From: UBA5603 sp964501315
Lineage (GTDB): Bacteria > Bacillota_I > Bacilli_A > Izemoplasmatales > Hujiaoplasmataceae
Length of the DNA stretch: 64,000 nt
Direction: 5' to 3'
NCBI GenBank assembly: GCA_964501315.1
Contig: CAZCSO010000003.1
Location: 39,055-103,054 of the forward strand
Position numbers and translations under genes: made by a program. The notes beneath the pieces were generated by a model. It was not told the origin of the DNA and made no database searches. It was given only the letters and a program-made list of their open reading frames with translations. This document shows, piece by piece, positions 35,140 through 42,577 of the stretch. Every line of letters begins with the position of its first letter. The first letter of the stretch is position 1.

Positions 35140-35748
35140 GTGACGATTCTAATACCTCAAGAAGCGATAGAACACATCAAAAAAGTGGATCCTCAATTAG
35201 GATCCTATATCGATTTATATGGTCCGATTCACGTAACCAAAAATCCAAACGTCTTTGAAACCATCGTTTCCAGTATTATTTCCCAACAACTTTCGTTGAA
35301 AGCGGCACAAACGATTGAACGGCGGTTTTTAGAAGCGGTAAAAGCCTACGAGCCATCCATGATTTTATTAGTACCCAACGATCTATTAAGAGCGTGTGGT
35401 CTTTCAGAACGAAAAGTCTCGTATATCAAAGAACTTTCGCAGAAAGTTGAAGATGGAATGCTGCGGTTAGATGACATTGATTCTCTCGATGACGAGCAAA
35501 TCATCGAACGCTTGATGAGCGTCAAAGGGATTGGTCGTTGGACAGCAGAAATGTTGGCGATTTTTTCTTTGGGAAGAGCCGATATATTTCCCTATGATGA
35601 CTTGGCGGTTAAAAAAGCAGTCATGAAAGTCCATGGCTATCAGACTTTCAGTCCGCATCGGTATGCTTTACTCAAAAAACGGTATGCACCTTACGGGACA
35701 ACCGCAACGCTTTATTATTATGAAGTCAAAAACCAGGAGCATTTGTAA
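35140..35748 (+). CDS. DNA-3-methyladenine glycosylase (AlkA-type HhH-GPD)
   Basis: 202 residues. The helix-hairpin-helix LMSVKGIGRWTAEMLAIFSLG is followed by the catalytic Asp in FPYDDLAVKK, the HhH-GPD signature; IVSSIISQQLSLKAAQTIERRF is the AlkA-type N-terminal helix. It removes alkylated bases in base-excision repair. Start choice: AAGGAG at 35124-35129 is 10 nt before the GTG at 35140. The in-frame ATG at 35107 lies within the TATGATACAAT promoter sequence and lacks a ribosome binding site. A small membrane protein gene follows within 2 bp. Confidence 0.88.
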   Translation: MTILIPQEAIEHIKKVDPQLGSYIDLYGPIHVTKNPNVFETIVSSIISQQLSLKAAQTIERRFLEAVKAYEPSMILLVPNDLLRACGLSERKVSYIKELSQKVEDGMLRLDDIDSLDDEQIIERLMSVKGIGRWTAEMLAIFSLGRADIFPYDDLAVKKAVMKVHGYQTFSPHRYALLKKRYAPYGTTATLYYYEVKNQEHL

Positions 35749-35749
35749 G

Positions 35750-35977
35750 ATGTCGTTAAAGAATTATGATACAAAAAATCCCCTTTGGATATTGGTAGGG
35801 CTATTGATACCTCCTTTAGGGTTGGTTTTGTATTTAGTTTGGCGGTATGACCGTCTTACGGATGGTAAATATGCGCTCGTCGGTTCGATTATCGGCTTTG
35901 TATTGTACTTTATAGGAGGTATTTTGTTTAGAATTTTGTTATGGGAATTCTTTTTTCAAATGAGTCTTTCTTTATAA
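35750..35977 (+). CDS. Small two-TM membrane protein (75 aa)
   Basis: The ATG at 35750 directly follows the glycosylase stop, with CAGGAG 10 nt upstream. Two hydrophobic helices (WILVGLLIPPLGLVLYLVW and YALVGSIIGFVLYFIGGILF) are separated by a short basic loop (RYDRLTDGK). I recognise no specific family. Similar small proteins occur in many Firmicutes and are of unknown function. Confidence 0.65.
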   Translation: MSLKNYDTKNPLWILVGLLIPPLGLVLYLVWRYDRLTDGKYALVGSIIGFVLYFIGGILFRILLWEFFFQMSLSL

Positions 35978-36000
35978 AAGAAACCGATATGAATTTTTGC

Positions 36001-36029
36001 TTGACTTTCAATTTAATGAATAGTAAAAT
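36001..36029 (+). promoter_or_regulatory. Promoter of the tRNA cluster
   Basis: TTGACT (36001-36006), 17 bp, TAAAAT (36024-36029), 31 bp before tRNA-Glu. Confidence 0.8.
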
Positions 36030-36059
36030 TGTAGTGCTATGAAAAAATAACGGTCATAT

Positions 36060-36135
36060 GGCTCGTTGGAGAAACGGTTAACTCACATGCCTTTCACGCA
36101 TGCATTCACGGGTTCGAATCCCGTACGAGTCACCA
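36060..36135 (+). tRNA. tRNA-Glu (anticodon TTC)
   Basis: Acceptor GGCTCGT pairs with ACGAGTC. Anticodon stem CATGC/GCATG encloses loop CTTTCAC (TTC). T-arm is CGGGTTCGAATCCCG. CCA is encoded. First of three tRNAs in tandem. Confidence 0.93.
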
Positions 36136-36136
36136 T

Positions 36137-36212
36137 GGAGGTTTAGCTCAGCCGGGAGAGCATCTGCCTTACAAGCAGAGGGTCGGCGGTTCGATCCCGT
36201 CAACCTCCACCA
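36137..36212 (+). tRNA. tRNA-Val (anticodon TAC)
   Basis: Acceptor GGAGGTT pairs with AACCTCC. Anticodon stem TCTGC/GCAGA encloses CTTACAA (TAC). CCA encoded. One base after tRNA-Glu. Confidence 0.93.
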
Positions 36213-36213
36213 T

Positions 36214-36289
<76 letters not shown>

Positions 36290-36309
36290 TTTACTGTGGC
36301 TAGATAGAG

Positions 36310-36341
36310 TCGCGCACAATTGGATGTGCGCGATTTCTTTT
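36310..36341 (+). terminator. Terminator of the tRNA cluster
   Basis: TCGCGCACA (36310-36318) pairs with TGTGCGCGA (36325-36333) around ATTGGA; T-rich tail. Confidence 0.85.
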
Positions 36342-36360
36342 CTTAGGAAGGATGATATAG

Positions 36361-37773
36361 GTGGCACAAAACACCGAAAAAAGACGCGAGATGATTTTAA
36401 AACAAACCCCCATATGGAAGGGCATGCTGCTATTGGCAATTCCGGTCTTTTTGGTCAATGTTTTAAAATCGCTTCATGATGTCGTCGATGGTTTTTTCTT
36501 AGGGAAAATTGAAGGACTTGATGAGTTCGGTACGGCCATCGCAACTCACGCACAAAGTGCGGTTGGAATTACCTGGTCGGTATACTTCATCTTTTTGTCA
36601 CTGGGTATTGGATTGAGCGTAGCAGGGAATGCGCTTATCGGTCAATATGTCGGAAGAAACGATGAGTATGGATCTAAAAAATACGCAGCTAACGTCATTG
36701 CATTGTCGATTGCAATGGGGTTGTTGTTTAATTTGATATTGTATGTTTTTACGCCGATATTGATGAAATGGATGGGAGCCGAAGGGTTAACCTATGAATT
36801 CTCCGTTACGTATCTGCGTACCCGAAGCTTTGAAATGTCGTTTTTATTTCTATCATTCGGTTTTCAAGCGGTAAGACAATCGACAGGCGACACCACCACG
36901 CCAGTGATTGTCAGTGCGATTGCGATTGTGGTGAACATCATCTTAACATGGTGGATGGTATCCATCTTGAATATGGGTGTGTTCGGCGCTGCGCTTTCCA
37001 CTGTGATTGGTAATATATCCATGGTTCCGATAATTGTCGTGCTATTGATTAAACCGAAATCAGGTATTAGCATATCGTTTAAACGTTCTACCCTAGATTT
37101 AGAAGTCATTCGTCACTTGTTAAAAGTTTCAATTCCCGCTTCGATGGGTCAAGCCATCCAAGCGTTTGGATTTGTCATCGTCAATACCTTTATTTTAGCG
37201 TATGGTCCGGAAGTATCGGCGGCCTTCTATGTCGGAAACAGAATCAACTCATTGGTCATGTTTCCAGTGAGTGCCGTATCATCCATATTAGCGATCTATA
37301 TCGCTCAAAATATTGGTGCCGGCAATGTAGCAAGGGCGAAAGCTGCGTTTCGAACGTGCATGACCATTGCGTTTTCATTGATGACGGTTGGTGCGTTGCT
37401 GATTATCCCGTTTCGAATGGCGTTGGTTGGAATCTTCAACACCGATCCTCTTACGGTTGAGTATGCGGCAGAATACACGTTGTTCTTGCATCTTGGATTA
37501 CCGCTCATGGGAATTTTTCAGACGTTTTTATCGACATTCCAAGGATCGGGCGATACCAAATTTGCTTTCTCAATGTCGATTATCCGGTTATGGGTATTAC
37601 GGATTCCAATGGTCTTAGGATTTATGTATTTGACTGACTTAGGTCCTACCGGAGTCTGGTACGCCATGTTAATTTCTAACATATTGATAGCATTTGTCGG
37701 TGCTTATCTGTATTCAAAAGTAGATTTTCAACCCAAAATTCGTTCATTACAAGAACCCATTGAAGCGGTTTAA
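36361..37773 (+). CDS. MATE-family efflux transporter
   Basis: 470 residues with 12 predicted helices in two halves. MATE features are PVFLVNVLKSLHDVVDGFFLGKI (TM1), GIGLSVAGNALIGQYVGRND, SFGFQAVRQSTGDTTTPVI and, in the second half, FQTFLSTFQGSGDTKFAFSMSIIRLWVLRIP. It exports cationic or metabolic compounds using Na+ or H+. Starts with GTG at 36361 after AGGAAGG. The phosphatase-family gene follows 14 bp later and is likely cotranscribed. Confidence 0.92.
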   Translation: MAQNTEKRREMILKQTPIWKGMLLLAIPVFLVNVLKSLHDVVDGFFLGKIEGLDEFGTAIATHAQSAVGITWSVYFIFLSLGIGLSVAGNALIGQYVGRNDEYGSKKYAANVIALSIAMGLLFNLILYVFTPILMKWMGAEGLTYEFSVTYLRTRSFEMSFLFLSFGFQAVRQSTGDTTTPVIVSAIAIVVNIILTWWMVSILNMGVFGAALSTVIGNISMVPIIVVLLIKPKSGISISFKRSTLDLEVIRHLLKVSIPASMGQAIQAFGFVIVNTFILAYGPEVSAAFYVGNRINSLVMFPVSAVSSILAIYIAQNIGAGNVARAKAAFRTCMTIAFSLMTVGALLIIPFRMALVGIFNTDPLTVEYAAEYTLFLHLGLPLMGIFQTFLSTFQGSGDTKFAFSMSIIRLWVLRIPMVLGFMYLTDLGPTGVWYAMLISNILIAFVGAYLYSKVDFQPKIRSLQEPIEAV

Positions 37774-37787
37774 AAGGAGACTTAACG

Positions 37788-38903
37788 ATGAAACCCATTG
37801 TTTATCCAGACTATTCGAATTGTATTTTGAATGTAACGACATCTATTTTAAAACACTACGGCGTGAAAACCCATCATCCTACTTTGCCTCTCGTTGATGA
37901 ACAGTTAATGAAAGGTTACCGCAATGTCGTCCTTATCTTAATTGATGCATTGGGGACGGATGCGATTTCGCATCATCTATCAAAGGAAAGTCATTTGGCG
38001 TCGCATTTAAAATCGACGTTGACGTCGGTTTTTCCTTCGACAACCGTCGCCGCTACAACCTCAGTCATCTCGGGAAAAACCCCTAGAGAATCCGGGTGGT
38101 TGGGATGGCACCAATACGTTAGTGAAGTTGATGATTCGATTGTGCTGTTTCAAAACAAATCGTATTATCATCCGGAGAAAACCTACGATTTTAACATTGC
38201 TTCGCATGTTATTCCCTATACCTCCATCTACAATCAAATTGAAAAGGCCAATAAACACATTCAAACGCATGAAGTCTTCCCCGCATTTCGAACGCCTGAA
38301 AACAATACGTTTGAAAAACTCTGTAACGCCGTAAGCCAAATCTTCGATACGAACGGCCATCATTTCGTTTATGCATATTGGGACAAAGTGGATTCATACA
38401 TGCATGAATTTGGACCGTATTCCAACGAGGTTCACGAGCACATTTTAGAGGTTGATTCCGCATTTGGGAAATTTATCGAATCCTTGGATGACGATACCTT
38501 GGTGATGGTCATCGCCGATCACGGACAAATCGACGTTGAAGGTATTCCATTGTATGAGTATCAAGACGTGATGGATACACTCATTCGTAATCCATCCAAT
38601 GAATCAAGAGCGTCGGTCTTCTATGTCAAAGACGATAAAAAAACAACGTTTGAAACGTTGTTCAATCAGTATTTTAGAGATCATTTTGTTTTATATAAAA
38701 GCGAAGACGCCGCCAAGATGGGATTGTTTGGATCCGGTAAATCGCATCCTCGATTCAAAGAATTTTTGGGCGATTATATCGCCATTGCGACGGATCATTA
38801 TTTCTTGAGCACTCAAAAAACAGGATTTGTCATGAAGGGGCAACATGCCGGGTTATTAATGGAGGAAATGTTGGTTCCTTTGATTATCTATTCAAAAAAA
38901 TAA
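37788..38903 (+). CDS. Alkaline-phosphatase-superfamily phosphodiesterase/nucleotide pyrophosphatase
   Basis: 371 residues. The metal site and nucleophile are visible: VVLILIDALGTDAI (first Asp), STLTSVFPSTTVAATTSVISGKTP (Thr nucleophile in P-S-T-T), a central DKVDSYMHEFG (Asp, His) and VMVIADHGQIDV (Asp-His). This is the type I phosphodiesterase/nucleotide pyrophosphatase pattern. It is probably cytosolic since no signal peptide is seen. The substrate is unknown. Ribosome binding site AAAAGGAGA; shares a transcript with the MATE gene. Confidence 0.85.
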   Translation: MKPIVYPDYSNCILNVTTSILKHYGVKTHHPTLPLVDEQLMKGYRNVVLILIDALGTDAISHHLSKESHLASHLKSTLTSVFPSTTVAATTSVISGKTPRESGWLGWHQYVSEVDDSIVLFQNKSYYHPEKTYDFNIASHVIPYTSIYNQIEKANKHIQTHEVFPAFRTPENNTFEKLCNAVSQIFDTNGHHFVYAYWDKVDSYMHEFGPYSNEVHEHILEVDSAFGKFIESLDDDTLVMVIADHGQIDVEGIPLYEYQDVMDTLIRNPSNESRASVFYVKDDKKTTFETLFNQYFRDHFVLYKSEDAAKMGLFGSGKSHPRFKEFLGDYIAIATDHYFLSTQKTGFVMKGQHAGLLMEEMLVPLIIYSKK

Positions 38904-38922
38904 GCCTCGTTGGAGGCTTTTT
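38902..38922. terminator. Terminator shared by convergent genes
   Basis: AAGCCTC (38902-38908) pairs with GAGGCTT (38913-38919) around GTTG. The hairpin overlaps the 3' ends of both the phosphodiesterase and mgsA. Confidence 0.8.
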
Positions 38923-39283
38923 AATACAATCCTTTGATGAGCAACTCACCAGTAGAAGAATTCGTCGCAAGCGGGATTTTGTAGACATCGGAGAGACGTA
39001 ATAAAGCCGACACATCGGGTTCGTGCGGTTGAGCGGTCAACGGGTCTCGGAAAAAGAAAATCAAATCGATCTCGCCATTGGCGATTTTTGCGCCGATTTC
39101 TTGATCGCCGCCTAAAGGACCTGAACGAAAACACTTGATGTTAAGCCCCGTCGCTTCGATAATCCGGTGACCGGTTGTTCCCGTCGCATAAAGGTCGTGT
39201 TGCTTTAAAACAGAGCGATGATTGCTGGCAAAAGCAATCATTTCAGCTTTCATTTTATCATGGGCAATTAATGCAATTCGCAT
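38921..39283 (-). CDS. mgsA: Methylglyoxal synthase
   Basis: 120 residues with the MgsA signature series: RIALIAHDKMK, TGTTGHRI, SGPLGGDQEIGAKI (catalytic Asp in GGDQ), DLIFFFRDPLTAQPHEPDVSALLRL (His/Asp active-site residues) and IPLATNSSTGELL. It converts dihydroxyacetone phosphate to methylglyoxal plus phosphate, a glycolytic bypass under phosphate limitation. Start choice: AAGGAG directly abuts the ATG at 39292 but is 10 nt from the ATG at 39283. Confidence 0.93.
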   Translation of the reverse strand: MRIALIAHDKMKAEMIAFASNHRSVLKQHDLYATGTTGHRIIEATGLNIKCFRSGPLGGDQEIGAKIANGEIDLIFFFRDPLTAQPHEPDVSALLRLSDVYKIPLATNSSTGELLIKGLY

Positions 39284-39389
39284 AGATGTCATCTCCTTAA
39301 TCGGTTGGCTTCATTATATCACAATCAATTAGGGGTTTCAAACGGTTTTCAGAGCGAATCAAATTGTTAGTTTTTGAAATAATTTTGGC

Positions 39390-39418
39390 TTGCATTCTAT
39401 TTGTTCATTTGATATAAT
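39390..39418 (+). promoter_or_regulatory. Promoter of tRNA-Tyr
   Basis: TTGCAT (39390-39395), 17 bp, TATAAT (39413-39418). Confidence 0.8.
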
Positions 39419-39444
39419 GTAATAGCCGATAAAAAACGGCATGC

Positions 39445-39529
39445 GGAGGGGTAGCGAAGTGGCTAAACGCGGCAGACTGTAAATCTGCTCCCATCGGGTT
39501 CGGCGGTTCGAAACCGTCCCCCTCCACCA
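39445..39529 (+). tRNA. tRNA-Tyr (anticodon GTA)
   Basis: Class II tRNA of 85 nt. Acceptor GGAGGGG pairs with CCCCTCC. Anticodon stem GCAGA/TCTGC encloses CTGTAAA (GTA). A long variable arm follows (CCCATCGGG). CCA encoded. Confidence 0.93.
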
Positions 39530-39543
39530 CTTAATAAATAAAG

Positions 39544-39575
39544 CAGAGATCGTAATCGATTCTCTGTTTTTATTT
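39544..39575 (+). terminator. Terminator of tRNA-Tyr
   Basis: CAGAGATCG pairs with CGATTCTCTG with one bulged T, then T's. Confidence 0.7.
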
Positions 39576-39718
39576 GTAAAAAAAGTTCATATAAGATAAT
39601 TTTAGCGTAAAATCGGATATTGATAATTTCAATAATTGTTATCATGCCTTTTTATATCTAAGTTTTATGAGACAAAATAGATTTTGAAAAAAATATAACG
39701 AAATTTTTGCTTTAGTGA

Positions 39719-39746
39719 TTGTTTTTTCTTTTTTTAGTGATAGAAT
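39719..39746 (+). promoter_or_regulatory. Promoter of the orphan RNA
   Basis: TTGTTT (39719-39724), 16 bp, TAGAAT (39741-39746), directly upstream of a structured non-coding stretch that ends in a terminator. Confidence 0.55.
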
Positions 39747-39752
39747 TTGATT

Positions 39753-39873
39753 GCACAGACGGAGAGTATCTTTGTGGCAGGCCACTTGTGCACCAGATTC
39801 AAACATAAATTCGCTTCGCCGGAACCTGTCACACGAGGCAAAAGCTCGAGAATTAATCTCGAGCTTTTCTTTA
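39753..39873 (+). ncRNA. Orphan structured small RNA (about 120 nt)
   Basis: A promoter, a folded segment and a strong intrinsic terminator without any reading frame. TGTGGCAGG (about 39773-39781) pairs with CCTGTCACA (about 39825-39833, one G-T) around an inner branched region. The 3' end is an 11-bp hairpin. The opening AGACGGAGAG and closing CACGAGGC remind me of short RNAs annotated as small-type SRP RNA in Gram-positive genomes, but I see no GGAA-loop/AGCAGC domain IV, so I leave it unnamed. The downstream gene is on the opposite strand, which rules out a simple riboswitch. Confidence 0.5.
39841..39873. terminator. Strong terminator of the orphan RNA
   Basis: Eleven-bp perfect stem AAAAGCTCGAG (39841-39851) with CTCGAGCTTTT (39859-39869) around AATTAAT. 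It may also end the - strand CotH gene. Confidence 0.9.
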
Positions 39874-39889
39874 TATTTTATTATCTTTT

Positions 39890-41800
39890 TTATTTATTCA
39901 ATTCTTCGTCCATCCAGATTAATCGAGTAGCGAGGTAGTTGTATAAGAAGTAGACTTGTTCCTCGTAGGTCTTTAAATCGTAGATTTCTGAAGCGGTGTA
40001 CCAATCCCAGTTAGTACCGATGACGTCCCAACGTTCAAAGTTCATGTACCTCGATTTGGCGATAGAATCGCTGATGGGGTAAATTGAATCGATAATAGGA
40101 GACAATACGTCGTCATAGAGTTCATTCCAACGTTCAGTCAGTCGGTCTTGGAATCCAGGATACTTCATTAGGAAATAGAAGAGTCTGTTTTTGTATTCTA
40201 AGGCGGTGTACCAACCTTCGGGTCCACGTAGATCTGATGAAAGATGGCCAGGGTTTCCGGTGGATAAGTCAAAGTCCCAAATCGGACCCATCTTAAGCAA
40301 TCCACCTTTGTCTTTGTACAAGAAGACGCTGGAATAACCGGAATCGACGTTTTTGAACAACTCTTCGATGATGAACCAGTCGATGAAGGTCGCTTCATCG
40401 ATCAAATGGTCATAGGGTTGTTTGGCTTCTAAGGTGTTGTAGAGCGTAAGCATGTAGTCTTCAATAAAATGATATTGAAGTAATGAATAATTAGGATCGT
40501 CTTCTTGAGGTGATTTAATGACAAACGGGATACCTCGGATATAAAAATGATTGAAGTCATCTTTATTGACCCAGGGGTCTTCCAATCGCATATCGTATTC
40601 GATTAAGTAGCCGGTATCGAGATCGGCAGAACCCTCCTCGATATTGACGCGGTGATTCGAGACTTCGACTTGATCGGTCAAGATGAAGTTGCCCATGTAA
40701 TCGCCGTTCAAATACAAATCGACGAATTGCGTCATCGGTGAAAATTCCATTTCCATCGATGCGGACAATTGATGCGCCAAGGCATTACGAATCAAGGTAT
40801 GATCGGTATAGTTTGCAAGCAAGACCCAATCGCGTTGCGCATATTCGGAGAGCATCGGGGTTTTTTCTGCAAACTTGATTTTATACGGTAATTTGGGGAA
40901 CGTAGAGGTTGAATTACCACGAGTCCGTATTTCTAAGGGGGCCTTGTATAGAAGCGTTAAAGGAACGTTATTATCATCAAAGACCGTCAAGGTTAAATCA
41001 CCTGTAACGTAATAATCTTTTGAGTAAACGCCTTGATTGTTTACGGTCCATATATGAATTTGCGGGATAAGCGGAAGTTCATCAAACGCCTTCATGGTTA
41101 CCGGAATGGTGTAATGACGGGTTTCTTTCTGATAGGTAATGGCGACATCAAATTCAACGGAGGTCGTATGTTCTGGGAATGTAAAGATAAACCGGTTTTG
41201 ATAGATTCGGTAATCGCCGACGACATCGATATCGATATCGATTGCGGATACGTTGTAGGTCGGTAAGGTGAAGTCCGATACGATTGTTTTCGGAAATTCG
41301 GCTTGTAGGTAGGCTAACGCACTTTCGAACACTTCATCATTTAAACTTTGTTGGTAGAGTTCTTCGTCTCGTAATTGAATAATCACAAACGATTTATCGA
41401 TGATGGTACGTTGGTAAATCAAGCGAATCGTTAATTCGATTTCAAAGTCGTAGGCCAATGGGGTGAAGACGAGTTCGTTGTTTAAGACGAGTTGAGAGTT
41501 GGCATAGTACATGACGATTACGTCTGGATTAGTCGGAAGAGGAAGTTCTAACGTTTCAGAAAGTGCATAAGGTAACTTTGATTGGATGGATTGATATTCC
41601 GTCTCAATGGTAGAAAGGATCATTGGATCCACCGTATGGGTACTGGTGGTCGTTGTGGTGGTCGTTGTGGTTGTGGATTCTGAAGATGTCTCAGTCGTTG
41701 TGGTTGTCGTAGTTGTGGATGAATTCGTCATAAATCCGTCGCATCCGTAAAACAACGTCATCACGCTGAAAACCAAAGCAAGCTTTAAAAACGATTTCAT
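39890..41800 (-). CDS. CotH-kinase-domain surface lipoprotein
   Basis: 636 residues. A signal peptide ends at lipobox LFYGC (Cys20), then a linker with two Thr tracts of eight and ten residues separated by ETSSES. A beta-rich region (about 60-255) precedes the CotH domain (about 270-600): RTRGNSTSTFPKLPYKIKF, GNFILTDQVEVSNHRVNI, TGYLIEYD and GPIWDFDLSTGNPG, carrying the Asp/Asn residues typical of CotH protein kinases. CotH of Bacillus phosphorylates spore coat proteins. Here it is likely an extracellular anchored kinase or an inactive homologue; partners are unknown. The linker resembles that of the giant lipoprotein. Ribosome binding site AAGGAGG. Confidence 0.9.
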   Translation of the reverse strand: MKSFLKLALVFSVMTLFYGCDGFMTNSSTTTTTTTTETSSESTTTTTTTTTTSTHTVDPMILSTIETEYQSIQSKLPYALSETLELPLPTNPDVIVMYYANSQLVLNNELVFTPLAYDFEIELTIRLIYQRTIIDKSFVIIQLRDEELYQQSLNDEVFESALAYLQAEFPKTIVSDFTLPTYNVSAIDIDIDVVGDYRIYQNRFIFTFPEHTTSVEFDVAITYQKETRHYTIPVTMKAFDELPLIPQIHIWTVNNQGVYSKDYYVTGDLTLTVFDDNNVPLTLLYKAPLEIRTRGNSTSTFPKLPYKIKFAEKTPMLSEYAQRDWVLLANYTDHTLIRNALAHQLSASMEMEFSPMTQFVDLYLNGDYMGNFILTDQVEVSNHRVNIEEGSADLDTGYLIEYDMRLEDPWVNKDDFNHFYIRGIPFVIKSPQEDDPNYSLLQYHFIEDYMLTLYNTLEAKQPYDHLIDEATFIDWFIIEELFKNVDSGYSSVFLYKDKGGLLKMGPIWDFDLSTGNPGHLSSDLRGPEGWYTALEYKNRLFYFLMKYPGFQDRLTERWNELYDDVLSPIIDSIYPISDSIAKSRYMNFERWDVIGTNWDWYTASEIYDLKTYEEQVYFLYNYLATRLIWMDEELNK

Positions 41801-41884
41801 GAATCCACCTCCTTTTTCTAAGTGCTAAAACTATGATAGCACAAAACTGTGTTTTTTACAAAAAAAAGAACGCAATTTTGCGCT

Positions 41885-42577
41885 CTAGAAAGGTAATACG
41901 ACATTTTCTTGATACAACATCAGTGTTTCTGCGAATTCACGGATTTCTTTTTCCGAATACGGAGGAACGTCGACTAAGGATTGATGAATCGGAAGATAAT
42001 CTATTGGTTTTCGATACGGGTTTAATACGTAACGAGGAACACGAGGAATTTCTTGAGCCATTTGAACCAAATCTTCGAGCGATAATTGAGGAATGACGGT
42101 GGTTCTCACTTCAAAGTTAGCGTTGGCATCGGTCAAAAGTTGAATGGTCTTCAAAACTGTCTCAGAAAGTGCGTGAATACCACAGATTTCTTGATAACGA
42201 GAAGCAGGCGTTTTGTAATCGATGGCGTAATAGTCGACGAGGTTTCTTTCTAACAACGACTGGATAACCTCAGGATTGGATCCGTTCGAATCCAACTTCG
42301 TTAAGTAACCCATCGCTTTCATCTTTTCTAAGAAAGCGGGTAAATCCGGATGTAACGTCGGTTCTCCACCCGAAATGACAACGGCATCAATCAATCCTTG
42401 ACGCTTGATTAAAAAATCTTGAACTTCATTGGGATCAATTAACGTCGAAATATCTTCAATGAGGGATCGATTGTGACAGTAGAAGCAGTTAAAATTACAT
42501 CCAGGGGTAAAAAGTACAATTGCAATTTTCCCTGGATAGTCAATCAGGGAAGATTTAATCATCCCGGAGATAATCAT
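41885..42577 (-). CDS. nrdG: Anaerobic ribonucleotide reductase activase (radical SAM)
   Basis: 230 residues. The radical SAM motif C-x3-C-x2-C is in TPGCNFNCFYCHNRSL near the N-terminus (about residues 26-41). VISGGEPTLHPDLPAFLEKMKAMG is the SAM-binding GGE region. This is the longer PflA/NrdG-like type. It generates the glycyl radical on NrdD. Its ATG overlaps the nrdD stop by 4 nt (ATGA), indicating translational coupling. Confidence 0.93.
   Translation of the reverse strand: MIISGMIKSSLIDYPGKIAIVLFTPGCNFNCFYCHNRSLIEDISTLIDPNEVQDFLIKRQGLIDAVVISGGEPTLHPDLPAFLEKMKAMGYLTKLDSNGSNPEVIQSLLERNLVDYYAIDYKTPASRYQEICGIHALSETVLKTIQLLTDANANFEVRTTVIPQLSLEDLVQMAQEIPRVPRYVLNPYRKPIDYLPIHQSLVDVPPYSEKEIREFAETLMLYQENVVLPF

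Noticed and set aside
39753..39873. Calling the orphan RNA a signal recognition particle RNA
   Set aside because: The GGAA tetraloop and AGCAGC internal-loop signature of SRP domain IV are not visible, so the name is not justified without a covariance search.
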